Source: Paraphysomonas bandaiensis (lineage: Eukaryota; Chrysophyceae). From it: 64,000 bases of DNA. The notes beneath the pieces are model-generated. The model did not search any database. It saw only the letters and a list, made by a program, of their open reading frames with translations, and was not told the origin of the DNA. Shown here in pieces: positions 1 to 10,568 of this stretch; position 1 is the stretch's first letter, and each line of letters starts with the position of its first letter. A program made the translations under genes and the position numbers. The stretch spans positions 124,001 through 188,000 of the forward strand of contig CBFFRP010000238.1 of assembly GCA_965644295.1 (NCBI GenBank), read 5' to 3'.

Positions 1-553
1 TGATGACACACTCATGATACTGTAAGACTGACGACACACTCATGATACTGTAAGACTGATGACACACTCATGATGCTGTAAGACTGATGACACACTCATG
101 ATGCTGTAAGACTGATGACACACTCATGATGCTGTAAGACTGATGACACACTCATGATGCTGTAAGACTGACGACACACTCATGATGCTGTAAGACTGAT
201 GACACACTCATGATGCTGTAAGACTGATGACACACTCATGATGCTGTAAGACTGACGACACACTCATGATACTGTAAGACTGACGACACACTCATGATGC
301 TGTAAGACTGATGACACACTCATGATGCTGTAAGACTGATGACACACTCATGATGCTGTAAGACTGATGACACACTCATGATGCTGTAAGACTGATGACA
401 CACTCATGATGCTGTAAGACTGATGACACACTCATGATACTGTAAGACTGATGACACACTCATGATGCTGTAAGACTGATGACACACTCATGATACTGTA
501 AGACTGATGACACACTCATGATGCTGTAAGACTGATGACACACTCATGATGCT
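1..553. repeat. 28-bp tandem minisatellite
   Basis: About 20 head-to-tail copies of a 28-bp unit (core TGATGACACACTCATGATGC) run from the window edge to about 553. Units differ mainly at two sites (TGATG/TGACG and GATGC/GATAC). The array probably continues to the left of the window. The period is not a multiple of three, and no convincing gene uses it. Each unit contains TGATGA preceded by CTGA, discussed separately. Confidence 0.95.
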
Positions 554-1024
554 GATGTTCTGATGCTGCTCTACAGTCCACTTCAATGATGCTGCTTTTA
601 GAAGTTTGTTCCCTGAAAACCTCCTTTTTTTCTTCGTTGGACTAAAAATAGGGAGATTTATGCACCCCTGAAAGCCAATACAGCAATCGAAGTCATTCAT
701 TCAGTGCTGAAGTGAAGGAAGATGAGCGCCATCACTCCCAGCATATGAAGATCTCAAGATGTCCTGCGGATCATAGAGTGAGTTATGCCCACAGCTTCAT
801 GGACCCTCCTCCCCATAACACTCACAGGGACCATCGCTATATGCATACATGCTACAGATAGGCTAGATAGACATACACGTACATCTGTGTTATGTAGATA
901 TGTATATATGAGCTTATTGTTATGTTCGAGTGTTTGTTTTGATGCTCTGTAAGCCACTAATATATTGTGTGGTGTGAGATGGTATCTTAGACAGTCACAG
1001 TGTGTAATCAATGGATATAAGAAC

Positions 1025-1133
1025 GACTAGGTTGAATACCAAAGTTGACTAGGTTGAGTCATTTATTACTTTGACTAGGTTATTCCACCAAAAATAGCGT
1101 GACTAGGTAATTCAACCAATTTGACTAGGTTGA
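1025..1133. repeat. Interspersed GACTAGGT motif cluster
   Basis: The octamer GACTAGGT occurs five times, starting at 1025, 1047, 1073, 1101 and 1123, usually preceded by TT and followed by TGA. The spacings are 22-28 bp. It could be a decayed short tandem repeat or a cluster of protein-binding sites; nothing in the sequence decides this. Confidence 0.6.
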
Positions 1134-1179
1134 ATAATATTTCCCATATCCCAATACTTAAGAAATGACCATAAAAACT

Positions 1180-1960
1180 GTTTACTAACTCGATTGAGAA
1201 TAATAGATTTCTATTATACATAAGGCGTGAACCCAATACAAGGTTTCACACTGCAATATACGCATTAAAAAGCTTCTGGCTACTCCGAAGCCTGTCCAAA
1301 ACTCTTTTTATGTGTGTGCGGAGGATCGAAACTCATTTCTGCTAGGGCTCTTTTTATATTCCCATGCAGTATAAAGATGTCAGTATCATGGACTCTCTCG
1401 AGAATTATAGATTTCTATTATACATAAGGTGTGAACCCAATACAAGGTTTCACACTGCAATATACGCATTAAAAAGCTTCTGGCTACTCCGAAGCCTGTC
1501 CAAAACTCTTTTTATGTGTGTGCGGAGGATCGAAACTCATTTCTGCTAGGGCTCTTTTTATATTCCCATGCAGTATAAAGATGTCAGTATCATGGACTCT
1601 CTCGAGAATTATAGATTTCTATTATACATAAGGTGTGAACCCAGTACAAGGTTTCACACTGCAATATACGCATTAAAAAGCTTCTGGCTACTCCGAAGCC
1701 TGTCCAAAACTCTTTTATGTGTGTGCAGAGGATCGAAACTCAGTCCTGCTACAGTTCTTTTTATTCTCACACCACTACATATGTCGGTAGCATGGACTCT
1801 CTCGAGAATTATAGGTTTCTATTATTCATAAGGTGTGAACCCATTCAAGGTTTCACACTGCAATACACTCAAACAAACAAACGAAATATTTCCGAAGCCT
1901 GTCCAAAACTCTTTTTTTGTGTCTGCGGAGGATCGAAACAATTGTGTCACATATTTTTAT
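1180..1960 (+). repeat. 204-bp tandem repeat array, copy A (4 units)
   Basis: Units begin near 1203, 1407, 1611 and 1811 (periods 204, 204 and 200 bp). The same family recurs at 22130-22745. Each unit contains two inverted repeats able to form hairpins: GTGTGAACC...GGTTTCACAC (about 9 bp of stem) and CTTCTGG-ctact-CCGAAG (7 bp). The last unit differs from the inner units (TTTTTTGTGTCTGCGG in place of TTTTATGTGTGTGC), and the same variant ends the second array. One frame of the unit is open for 68 codons, but nothing suggests it is translated. Confidence 0.93.
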
Positions 1961-2339
1961 GGTGTTTTTTGTGTGCACATTGGCATTCTATGGAGTTGGC
2001 AGCTTGTTCCCTGTAGACAGGAGTAGCAGCAGATATACTTTGAAAATTTTGGGGAATTTTTATCACCACAAAAGTACGAAATTTTGTCATAAGTGGTGAT
2101 TAATTATCTGCCTACTCGGATACATATACATGTATATAATACCATGTACAGAGTATTGCTGATGTATTGGATGTAAATTTGAGAACAGGCATGTTGTGCA
2201 CCCATCTTATTATATAATTTGTAAGGTTATTATTCAAGTTACATAAGTGAGGAACTGTATGATTGTCGAGGAATAAGTTTTATTTAATATACTCTTATTC
2301 TGATATTTTACGAGATTGTATTAGCAATACATAAGTACA

Positions 2340-3817
2340 ATGCTCCTTCGGCTCTGTAAAATATTAACATTAGTCACTGTGGTCGCTGGTTCCAACAGGA
2401 AAACAGTCCAACCAATTACTAAGGGAAGCATGGACTCGAGCTATAACTTCCTGATGCATGGTGACTGGGGATGGAATAGTTTCAATCAAACGTTAACTTC
2501 ATATGAAATGGCTGTATATGCATGGCTCGTTAACGCCGAGTTTGTGATTGCACTGGGTGATAATGTGAGTGATACTTGTTAAATTCTTTTTCTTGCTTAA
2601 TATTTTATTTAGTTCTATGAAGATGGCGTGACTGATACACACGACGAGTTGTGGGACACTGCTTTTCATGATGTATACGCATCTCCTGCATTGAATGTGA
2701 AATGGTATGGTGTTTTGGGAAACCATGATTATCATGGCAATATCGAAGCTCAAATTGATCGTTCAGTTGTATCTGGCGAGACGATGTGGTACATGCCAGC
2801 TACTTACTATTCTATTGACTATGAGTTAAAGGATGGCGGTATATTGACTATAGTTTACATCGACACATGCTTGCTCGATCCGTACGCCAAGGACACTGAG
2901 GACATCCTTAACAACGCGAATTGGGTAGAAGAGCGCACAAATCAGTTGGAATGGATTGATAACACTCTGGCTGCTGCGGCACTGAAATCTAACTGGATTG
3001 TTGTCGCTGGCCATTATCCCATATACTCCATAGGGGAACATGGTGACGATCAATACTTAATCGATGACCTGCTGCCGTTGTTACTAGATCACGGTGTTCA
3101 CGCCTACTTCGCAGGACACGACCACCTTCACCAGCATATTTATAAAGATGGACTGCATCATATTACATCAGGTTTGTCTTCGGCATTTTATGCACCTTAT
3201 CTTTTTGCGTGGCTCTATTCCTTTACATGCAGTTGGTATTTATTACTCCTCGATGTTAATTTTTATTTGCAGGCAATAGCGCTGGTCGTGGTCCCTTTGA
3301 TGAACACGGCTATGCATACCTCGGCGTGTCGGCAGCTACAAATCAGGTTCTCCACTGGTTCCTTGACTGCGGGTTCGCGATTACTTCAGTTGATAAGACA
3401 CACCTCAACGTGACATTCGTGGACAACCACGGACAAGTTAGGTACTCAGCTTCAATGGGGGAGCCACTCAACGCGAAGAGTTTTTATGACACCACTAAAC
3501 TGAAGGGACTGGGAATATCTCCCAAAATGGCTGGCGTCATAATCCTTGTCCCTGTGCTGGCTCTTGCAGTGGGACTTATTTTGTACCTCGGCAAAGATTG
3601 GTACTTAAATAAGGATGGCAAGTTTGATATGAGCCCCAAAAACATTTCGAAGTCTAATCCCGAAGAAGTTTTGAAAAGTATGTCTGCACTTACTCTTCGA
3701 AGAAAGACTGAATCGAACAAGTATACAGACGATGACTATTCAGATATCGATTCGTCGACGTGGAGCAATCTAGATGTTTCAACTGATAGGCTTAGGCCAA
3801 GCAGACATGGTGGATAA
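2340..3817 (+). CDS. Acid phosphatase-like metallophosphatase with C-terminal membrane anchor
   Basis: Exons 2340-2564, 2613-3171 and 3273-3817 give 442 aa in one frame; introns are 48 and 101 nt with GT/AG ends. The protein has all metal-binding blocks of the purple/tartrate-resistant acid phosphatase (ACP5) family: GDWG at 41-44, GDN-FY at 73-77, GNHDYHGN at 111-118, GHYP at 208-211 and GHDH at 243-246. An N-terminal hydrophobic stretch (about 1-17) is a likely signal peptide. Unlike soluble ACP5, this protein has a strong membrane helix at about 347-367, then a 75-residue acidic and basic tail. That predicts a type I membrane enzyme with an extracytoplasmic dimetal phosphomonoesterase domain. 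The substrate cannot be read from the sequence. It lies about 380 bp downstream of the 204-bp array. Confidence 0.88.
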
Positions 3818-4613
3818 GGAAACGGTGTGAGTTAGTGACAGTAGATCACAGTTAGGTGGCCATACATTGAAAGTTAGATCTTAAGTGATATTAAGTGCAA
3901 TGTGACTATGATTCATGTAATAATATTTATTGATTAACTTCATTTTAAATTACTAATCAAACTTGCCCTTATTGTAGCCGGTAACCGGCAATTATACCAT
4001 TCTACTACTTTTACATTACAATCACTCCAGCACTAACTACAGTCGCCATCTACAACCTATTTAATCATGAGAGAGTACTTAATCTGTCCTCTATCCTCTA
4101 CGTCTTCGTACTTAAATAGCAGAACTTGAACTCAGACAATAAATAATCAGTAAGAGTGAAATCAACATCTCTCATCATCCATTGATATTCGTTACACTTA
4201 TATTACTAAATCATATATAGACACGATCTTATACGAAGTTTTTTCGGTTTTTTAACATCATTCATATCATTGATTCCTGCACTACAGTTTTCAACTACTG
4301 CATTCTGAAACCAACGGTCGTAATTCGAATACTTTACAAAATACAGCTTTTAATTGTTTGCAAATTTATAGCACATAACAGATGCCACCTGTTCTAATCG
4401 TACATCGTACGCGACAGTTGACATCAGTTTATCGTGCATAGAATTCATGCAGCTTAATAATAAGATATCAACAGAAATAACATAGTATTTAGACCATCAT
4501 TAACATAAATTACTGCCCACGTTCAGGGGGCGTACTACACAATGCATCAGAATTCATGTTCATGTCTAAAATGTATATCAGGTGTATACACACATTGATA
4601 TTGTTCTTTCGGT
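3818..4613. other. Intergenic gap (convergent genes)
   Basis: About 800 bp of AT-rich sequence between the 3' ends of the phosphatase and Derlin genes. It should carry both 3' UTRs. I see no repeat, RNA gene or plausible coding exon. Confidence 0.6.
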
Positions 4614-5515
4614 CTAACTAGTACCCAGAGTTCTGCCAGCTCCCCAGTTGTACCCACCCCTAGGAAATACTCCCCGGTTCCCACCTTGTGGGCCATTTTC
4701 ATTCCTTGCCGCTGGAGGTCCAGTACTCCCTCTACCTGCTAGACTAGGCTGGGAAAAGCCGGTCAGCTGCTCGATAATATTGACGCAAAACTCTGGCGTT
4801 TTGATCAATTCCATACCATGAGAGTTTGGCAAAATATCCACAAGGAAGTAGTACAAGTGTCCTACATGTATCCAAAAAAGTGTCAAAAAGGTAATATTCG
4901 AAAAAATGTCAGATAGAGAAACCTCGATCCTAATCAAAACTGACCTGCTGCGATTCCAACCAATGGTCCAACAATAGAATTTCCCATTAGCAGTCGTAAG
5001 GCGACATACAGCCATGGTAAATATATCGCCTGGAACTTGAATCCGAATATATTTGCCTGTGCTTCAGGTTCGCGTCGGCTCCACACGTACATAATAACGT
5101 AGAGGAATGGCTCAGATAGTAAAGGCAACTCGAATATATATCCCAGAAAACAAATAACTCCCATCGAAAATATGAGCATCCATAAATAATCTGCAGATGT
5201 TCCTCTGGCACCAGTGTTGAATGGACTAGCTTCATACCTAACAGAGTTCTGATACAGCATATAAACATGCATCAAGAATGGAAAACTGAATGATCCAGCA
5301 AAAAGAAAAGATGACAACAGTCTCCATATCTCAAATTTATAATACACAGATGGCCAATGAAATATTAATGACATTGGCGATATGAATCCGAATGACACGC
5401 AAGCTGCACTCAATACAGTTGATGTTAATATTATTTTAGTTATAATTGGAAGCTGTTGAAACCAGTCTTGGGGAGTTCCCCCAGCTGTACCCATTCCCCC
5501 AACAGGACGTCTCAT
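4614..5515 (-). CDS. Derlin (ERAD rhomboid pseudoprotease)
   Basis: Two exons, 5515-4945 and 4861-4614, joined across an 83-nt GT-AG intron, give 272 aa. Derlins are multi-spanning ER membrane proteins of the rhomboid superfamily that lack the catalytic serine/histidine and act in retrotranslocation of misfolded proteins to p97/Cdc48. Visible hallmarks are the QDWFQQLPIITK start, the WR motif (IWRLLSSF), several hydrophobic helices, and the conserved GIAAGHLYYFL segment reconstituted exactly across the splice junction, which supports the intron. The C-terminus is Gly/Pro/Asn-rich, as in Derlin-1/2 relatives; I do not see a clear SHP box. Length is close to the usual 240-260 aa. Which Derlin paralogue it is cannot be decided. 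Confidence 0.92.
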
Positions 5516-5870
5516 TTTGTATAGTAAATAATATTCAATGTAACTTATTAATGAAAGTTATTAAGTATGAATGTTAAGTACATACATACACACAGCTTGT
5601 ATATGTAATACCCTGTAGAACACTACAGCATGGGACATGTATAGGAGGTATGCGTATAGTGTGGGTGTAGGTATTCCTTATGAAGCATATCACTGTTTCT
5701 CGATTTTTCTCCATGTGTACTGCTGTATATGGCGTGTGTATATGTACATGGATCCCACTGATATACAGCGGTAGTATATGTATATATATGTGAAGGTATG
5801 CACTCTACGCTCACTTCATATTCATATATATATATATACATAACTCATTGTACATATATAGCCGTATCAT
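5516..5870. promoter_or_regulatory. Divergent intergenic region, Derlin / unknown gene
   Basis: This 355-bp space separates the Derlin start (-) from the unknown gene start (+) and must carry both promoters. It contains TATA-rich runs (around 5820-5840) and CATA/TATG simple sequence but no element I can assign. Confidence 0.4.
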
Positions 5871-8476
5871 ATGAACCCACCTCGTGTACCCGAAAGACGT
5901 GCTGCACGATCATCATCTGGACCTAAGTTCAGATCAGGACGTACCTCTGTTGGCCTATCAATCCCTCCTCCAGTCCGAATCCAATCAAACGGTAAGAAGA
6001 AATGTTACACTATTGTATATATATAGTATGAGATGATAGTAATTGTATGTGGATGTATTACAGGAGGACAGTGTGTATTGACAAAGAACACAACTGCAAC
6101 AAAATCTATTGAGCGACCAAAGAATATATCGATTCGAACCCAACGTGCTAAAGTATGTGATATTTTTGTATGTCTTCAATCATTGTGTGTAATGTGTATG
6201 TTGAAAGGCATCTCCAAATACAAGTAAAATAAGTGAAGAAGATTTTTGGGAAGAAAGTGCTGCATTATGGTGCCCTGTGGCTGAAAGTGATATCGATTAT
6301 TTGGAGAAATTACTCAAAGAACAGGAGGACGGATTCAATGCATTTCTGCAGGTATTTATCAGTGCGCTTCACGCATTCTGCGATAAACATGCATTTATGA
6401 TATTAGGCCATGTATATGCCATTTTCGTCCTCCGAGCCTCTTGTGCGAAGAAGTGACTACGATGATCTTTTATTGACTGCCTACAAACGACCATATCCTG
6501 CCCCTCCTCCTGCACAGACAACACGTTCCTTCTGTGGAACTAGGTCAATAGCGCATGCCTGGGCGCAACGAGGAGGGGTCGATGAGGTATGTCATTTTAT
6601 GTTTCACTGCTACCCATTATAGTCTATTTACATACACATTGCCCTAGTTATGTGATTATAATGCTCTTCATCGTTGTAACGTAAATCTGCGCCCGTTTTT
6701 GGTGTACGTAGATGCTTTGGAATGATATATTGGGGGCTACATCGCCTGTTGATTGCAAGATCAATGAAAACAACTCACAATCCGGTACAATAACGCATTT
6801 TATGATGCATTATTTGTCACATCAAGTGCTTACACTTTTTGCTTGCGTATGAATACCTGCCGCCTATTATATGTTTCAGACTATGTCTTATGCAGGCGGT
6901 TTGATGTATTTTAGGTACTACTGGGATAGACATCAGCGCTTGTCTGGGGGCGTCATTATTAGATTTATGTAGTCGTGAAACTTTTTCCCAGACCCAGAAT
7001 GCTCTAGAATCGTACTGGCCAGTTCTGCAACACCACAGAATCGGTACACTGAGGTTATCTACCAGCAACAAAAAGCAAGGCAGTTCGCTCAGTACCTCTG
7101 GATATCGTAGTAGAATGCTTGGTAAGCGTGGAAGACTCTATGATGACCAATGGGGTGAGGAAGATTATATGTACAAATATGGTGCTCGATGTAAGTACGT
7201 ATCGAATTGGGATGAGCTGTTGAAGGACTATTGTGATGACCATGATGGGTGCTATATTGACTGGTTGCTGGAAAACCTACATAAGCGACGTCGCATGCAC
7301 CAATATGATGCCTCGGTAGCGTCGACTCAAACTGGAGGTACATCTGTGCCAGGTACACGACGGACAGGAGCTGCCTCTCGTGTGGCGACCGTCAACACTC
7401 CAGTTCATTTTTATCCTCCTCCCGTACCGGTGGCAGTGCAGCATCCTGCCTCATGGGGACCTGGAAGTAGAGTTGCTAGAAATCAATCGGCGATTGCTGT
7501 GGGCAGGATTCACCCGGCATGTGTGTCTAGCACAATCGTAAAACCGGTTGGGTATAGAACTCAATTTGTCGATCGCAAGCGTTCTGCAGATACAGTCGTG
7601 TGCAGCGACGACTTCGATGAAATTAGCCTCCTCATGGATGCGGCTACGCGACAATTAGAAGTGCAATCCACGTGGAACAGCATAACATTGTATAAGATCT
7701 TAGCTAGTGCGAAATCAGAGATAGGTCTTCAACAGCTTCGGGAAAAGAGAAATCGATTGCACAGTGTCGTTCAAACCATTATGAGTGATATGCAGAAGAA
7801 GAGAGCAGATGATGTGGAAAGAACAGTGAGTGAAATGCTATCCAATAATACCATTACCAGTGGGTCTGATTCTCCACAGCGAGCTGCGAAGATTAGTAAT
7901 AGTGACAGGTATAGTTTTCCTGTGACGAGCTCTGTAATATTTTGCGTTAACTGCGGGTACTTGTGACGTAGAACGAAATCTGTATACGCGCCATTATGTA
8001 GTATACCTATTTCAATGAATAGCAAAAGAACTGATTTTGTTGGTGCCGTTGGGTCGACACAGCTCGCGTTCGGGGAATTCCTTAAATCCCTTAGAGTGGG
8101 GAGTGTAGTAGAAGTATATGGGGTAGGTAATGTATGGAGCTGCAGTACAGTAATAGGGATGAAGTACGACTACGGTGGCGCGCTTAGATTTTTGCAGGTA
8201 TGATTCTACGTTTCATGAGGCAGAGTAGAAGTTGTTTGGGGATATTATATTAGTGTGTTACCTTGATGTACAATAGAAAGTATTGCACTAATATACATAC
8301 AATGAAGTGTGGTTGTTTGTAATCGTATCGAACAGACTCGTTCAGTTGGTGCTTGCGATGGCGACTGTCAATGGGCTGCTGTAGAGGATGGTAAGTTGGC
8401 ACCTCCTGGAACTCACTTACCTCAGTTCATGGTAAAAGTAGCCTCTTCTTCGATCGCATGTACCACAGATAGTTAG
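5871..8476 (+). CDS. Unrecognised multi-exon protein with a possible C-terminal Tudor/SH3-like module
   Basis: Eight exons (5871-5991, 6064-6152, 6208-6351, 6407-6586, 6712-6784, 6915-7908, 7972-8197, 8336-8476) join in frame to 655 aa; every junction has GT and AG. I do not recognise the family. The N-terminus is basic (PERRAARSSSG), followed by an acidic helical patch (SEEDFWEESAALW), a Pro-rich segment (PAPPPAQTTR), a central low-complexity region, a helix-rich, charged stretch coded around 7600-7830 that could form a coiled coil, and a C-terminal segment (VGSVVEVYGVGNVW...) resembling a Tudor/SH3-like beta fold. This could be a nuclear or chromatin protein, but that is inference. An alternative acceptor at 8002 is also in frame. 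A potential 36-nt intron at 8388-8423 is left unspliced because it is shorter than all others here. Confidence 0.6.
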
Positions 8477-9333
8477 CTGTTTTGTCTTGGTATTTGTAGT
8501 TCGCTGACATACGATGTTTTATGGTTTGTGGTGTTAATAATCTGGTGTATTATATTGCCCGGAATTGTCATGCATTGATGCACATTATTTATGCATTTGT
8601 TAATTTCGAATTCACAACTCATGTTTATGGCAATTGATGTCACAAAGTAAAGTATCACTATCTTAAAATTAATGGATATTGATAGAAAACCAACAACTCC
8701 ACCACAATTATAAGTTTACTACTTGGAATGTGTTCAAAGACAGCCTCATAGTCGTGGTCATACCAGAGTTGAAGCACAAAGTATGGTACTAACGTCTATG
8801 AATTTACAGCATGCATATCGAAGTGTTACTATAGTACGCTTGTACACGGGCATGTCGTAGTCAATGTTTGTTTATTAGCAATATGCCTTCAAGAGTCAAA
8901 ACAGATTAGTAGATAGATGATCAAACCATGGTGCTTCCAATGACACAGAGTTGTAATGCTACATTAGTTCTGACGTTTAAACGCCTATACTACAACTCTA
9001 CAACTCTGATATCCTTATTGATTATTGACCCCCTCAACAAAGTCAGACTCGCACCTTTTCGTGGTGTTTTGGGGGATAAGTACCGGAGAGATTCTCTCTG
9101 GGAAACTAACGTGAGCCGCAAACATAGTCAGCAGATATTCTTCTGCCCACTCATAGCCGAATGCTTGTGTGGTACAAGGGACACCAATAAGTGTCACTTG
9201 TGTAGACGTCTTTGGGCCCTGACGAATAAACAGGCATCCGGGAATGGGCCCACCTGAAGGGTAACCGGGGTGTATTGGGCTGCCTGCTGAAGTCAAGCAT
9301 CCGGGATGTTCACCTTAAGAACTCAGAGCGGAA

Positions 9334-9530
9334 GTGGTCGCACCTTGGTGCTTTCGGCGACGCACAAGCAGCTTCCGTAGCGTTAAATATAGTAGCATAA
9401 AAAACGTGTGTACTGATTAGTTACAGGTAGAGGTCTAACTAGTTTGTATAGCATTCATCTCGCTACTAAGTTGGTGCAGGTTTTTAACGCCTATTGCTAA
9501 TAATAAGACTTTCAAACATCATCTACTATT
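9334..9530 (+). repeat. Dispersed element family, copy 1
   Basis: Begins GGTCGCACCTTGGTGCT, then GGCGACGCACAAGC and GTAGCGTTAAA, and continues about 150 bp with shared words (ACTGATTAGTTA, GTAGAGG, AACGCCTATT). Homologous copies lie at 10185-10370 and 27535-27720. All are in the same orientation and diverged from each other, as expected for old interspersed retroelement 3' ends or SINEs. Confidence 0.7.
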
Positions 9531-9687
9531 ATTGACCAATGCTCAACTTCCGTTTCTTGAATCGTCATGATATAATACTTCAGTTTCACAGTTATAGCTA
9601 CATAGCATCTTTGACTATTGACTATGTATTACTGTTTTTTCACATTGTATTTAACGTATTCTACAGTACTATCTTAGAGCCTTAGGC

Positions 9688-9988
9688 GTTGTGCCAAGTG
9701 GGTCAGGTATGTGGATGAAGGTTTTGCAAAATGTTTTTATCTACTGTGTCGCTACTACAACCAATGTCTATATATATTATCTTGGAAAATACTTGAACCG
9801 TCACCCTTCCTCTCGACTCCCTGTTACCGATATACCGGAGATATCTCGTATCCCACTGCTGGTGTTCAACTAACTCTTTTCTTCCATATGTTCTCTGCTA
9901 CTGGCTACACAGCAAAAGAGCCGATTCCGACCTTTCTACGCAGTTTAGACCAAAACATTTTGCAAAACCTTCAGCCACTTGGCACAAC
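9688..9988. mobile_element. MITE-like element with long terminal inverted repeats
   Basis: The right arm (9952-9988, 37 bp) is the reverse complement of the left arm (9688-9737): both read GTTGTGCCAAGTGG...TGAAGGTTTTGCAAAATGTT, except for a 13-14 bp insertion in the left arm (about 9702-9715). The roughly 215-bp core has no transposase. I see no clear target-site duplication, so it could also be a folded-back repeat rather than a mobile MITE. Confidence 0.6.
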
Positions 9989-10184
9989 TCAGATTGCCAA
10001 ACTCAGAAGGGTATATTGCTGCACCCCCCCTGCTGCCTGCCGTAAGGCACATAATTTTTAAATTGCACAAAATGTATGTGTAGTCTTATGCGTTCTAGTG
10101 TGGTAGTCGTAGACTTAGATCACTGCTTTCACTTGACATGCTGTGCAACGTCCCCTACATACACATCTATCAATATAGCGAGCA

Positions 10185-10370
10185 TGGTCGCACCTTGGTG
10201 CTTGAGGCGACGCACAAGCCGCTTTCGTGGCGTTAAAAAGTAGGATATCAGAGTTTACACTGGTTAGTAAATGGTAGAGGCTTTTATAGCGTGACTGGTT
10301 CGTTCATCTAGGTTCTGACTCTTGAATGCCTATTCCTAAATGAACAGACATTTACTAACATATCATGGAA
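10185..10370 (+). repeat. Dispersed element family, copy 2
   Basis: Shares GGTCGCACCTTGGTGCTT, GGCGACGCACAAGC and GTGGCGTTAAA with the copy at 9334, followed by matching downstream words (CTGGTTAGTAA, GGTAGAGGCT, TGAATGCCTATTCC). It lies just downstream of the PI4K stop codon. Confidence 0.7.
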
Positions 10371-10568
10371 TATATAAAACTTGAAGAACAATTCATTAAT
10401 TACGTACTCAAATTTACCTTTGTGACATACACAGCACATCAATATTTCAGTTAACTGCTGAATGATTTTATAACTATCGTATGCTAATTAAATATATTTC
10501 GATATTAAACACTTCGCACACTCGTAAAACACCTATGAATGCATTTACATGTAGGAGTAAACATAATT

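Larger units (their letters stand above)
8477..10568. other. Gene-free, repeat-bearing gap
   Basis: About 2.1 kb between the unknown gene and the 3' end of PI4K. It contains two copies of a dispersed element (9334-9530 and 10185-10370) and a 300-bp inverted-repeat element (9688-9988), listed separately. Open frames at 8928-9257 and 9015-9296 show no recognisable protein and are probably remnants of mobile DNA. Confidence 0.6.

Noticed and set aside
1-553. 28-bp array as hammerhead ribozymes because of the CTGATGA core
   Set aside because: No GAAA core element or GUH cleavage context with stems is present in the unit.
1-553. 28-bp array as a CRISPR
   Set aside because: The units are directly adjacent without spacers, and the genome is clearly nuclear eukaryotic.
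1203-1345. 204-bp unit as a tRNA-derived SINE or spliced-leader RNA gene
   Set aside because: The A and B box matches are partial, a T run would terminate Pol III between them, and no clear Sm site or leader/donor structure is present.
1364-2099. Repeated small proteins beginning MQYKDVSIMDSLENYRF
   Set aside because: Encoded by the 204-bp tandem repeat; the frame is not kept in the third and fourth units of array A, so protein function is unlikely.
8388-8423. 36-nt intron in the last exon of the unknown gene at 5871-8476
   Set aside because: It has GT/AG ends but is shorter than every other intron here (44 nt minimum), and the unspliced reading is open.
8928-9296. Overlapping 93-109 aa frames on both strands
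   Set aside because: No recognisable domain or splice partners; they sit in repeat-derived DNA next to the dispersed element.
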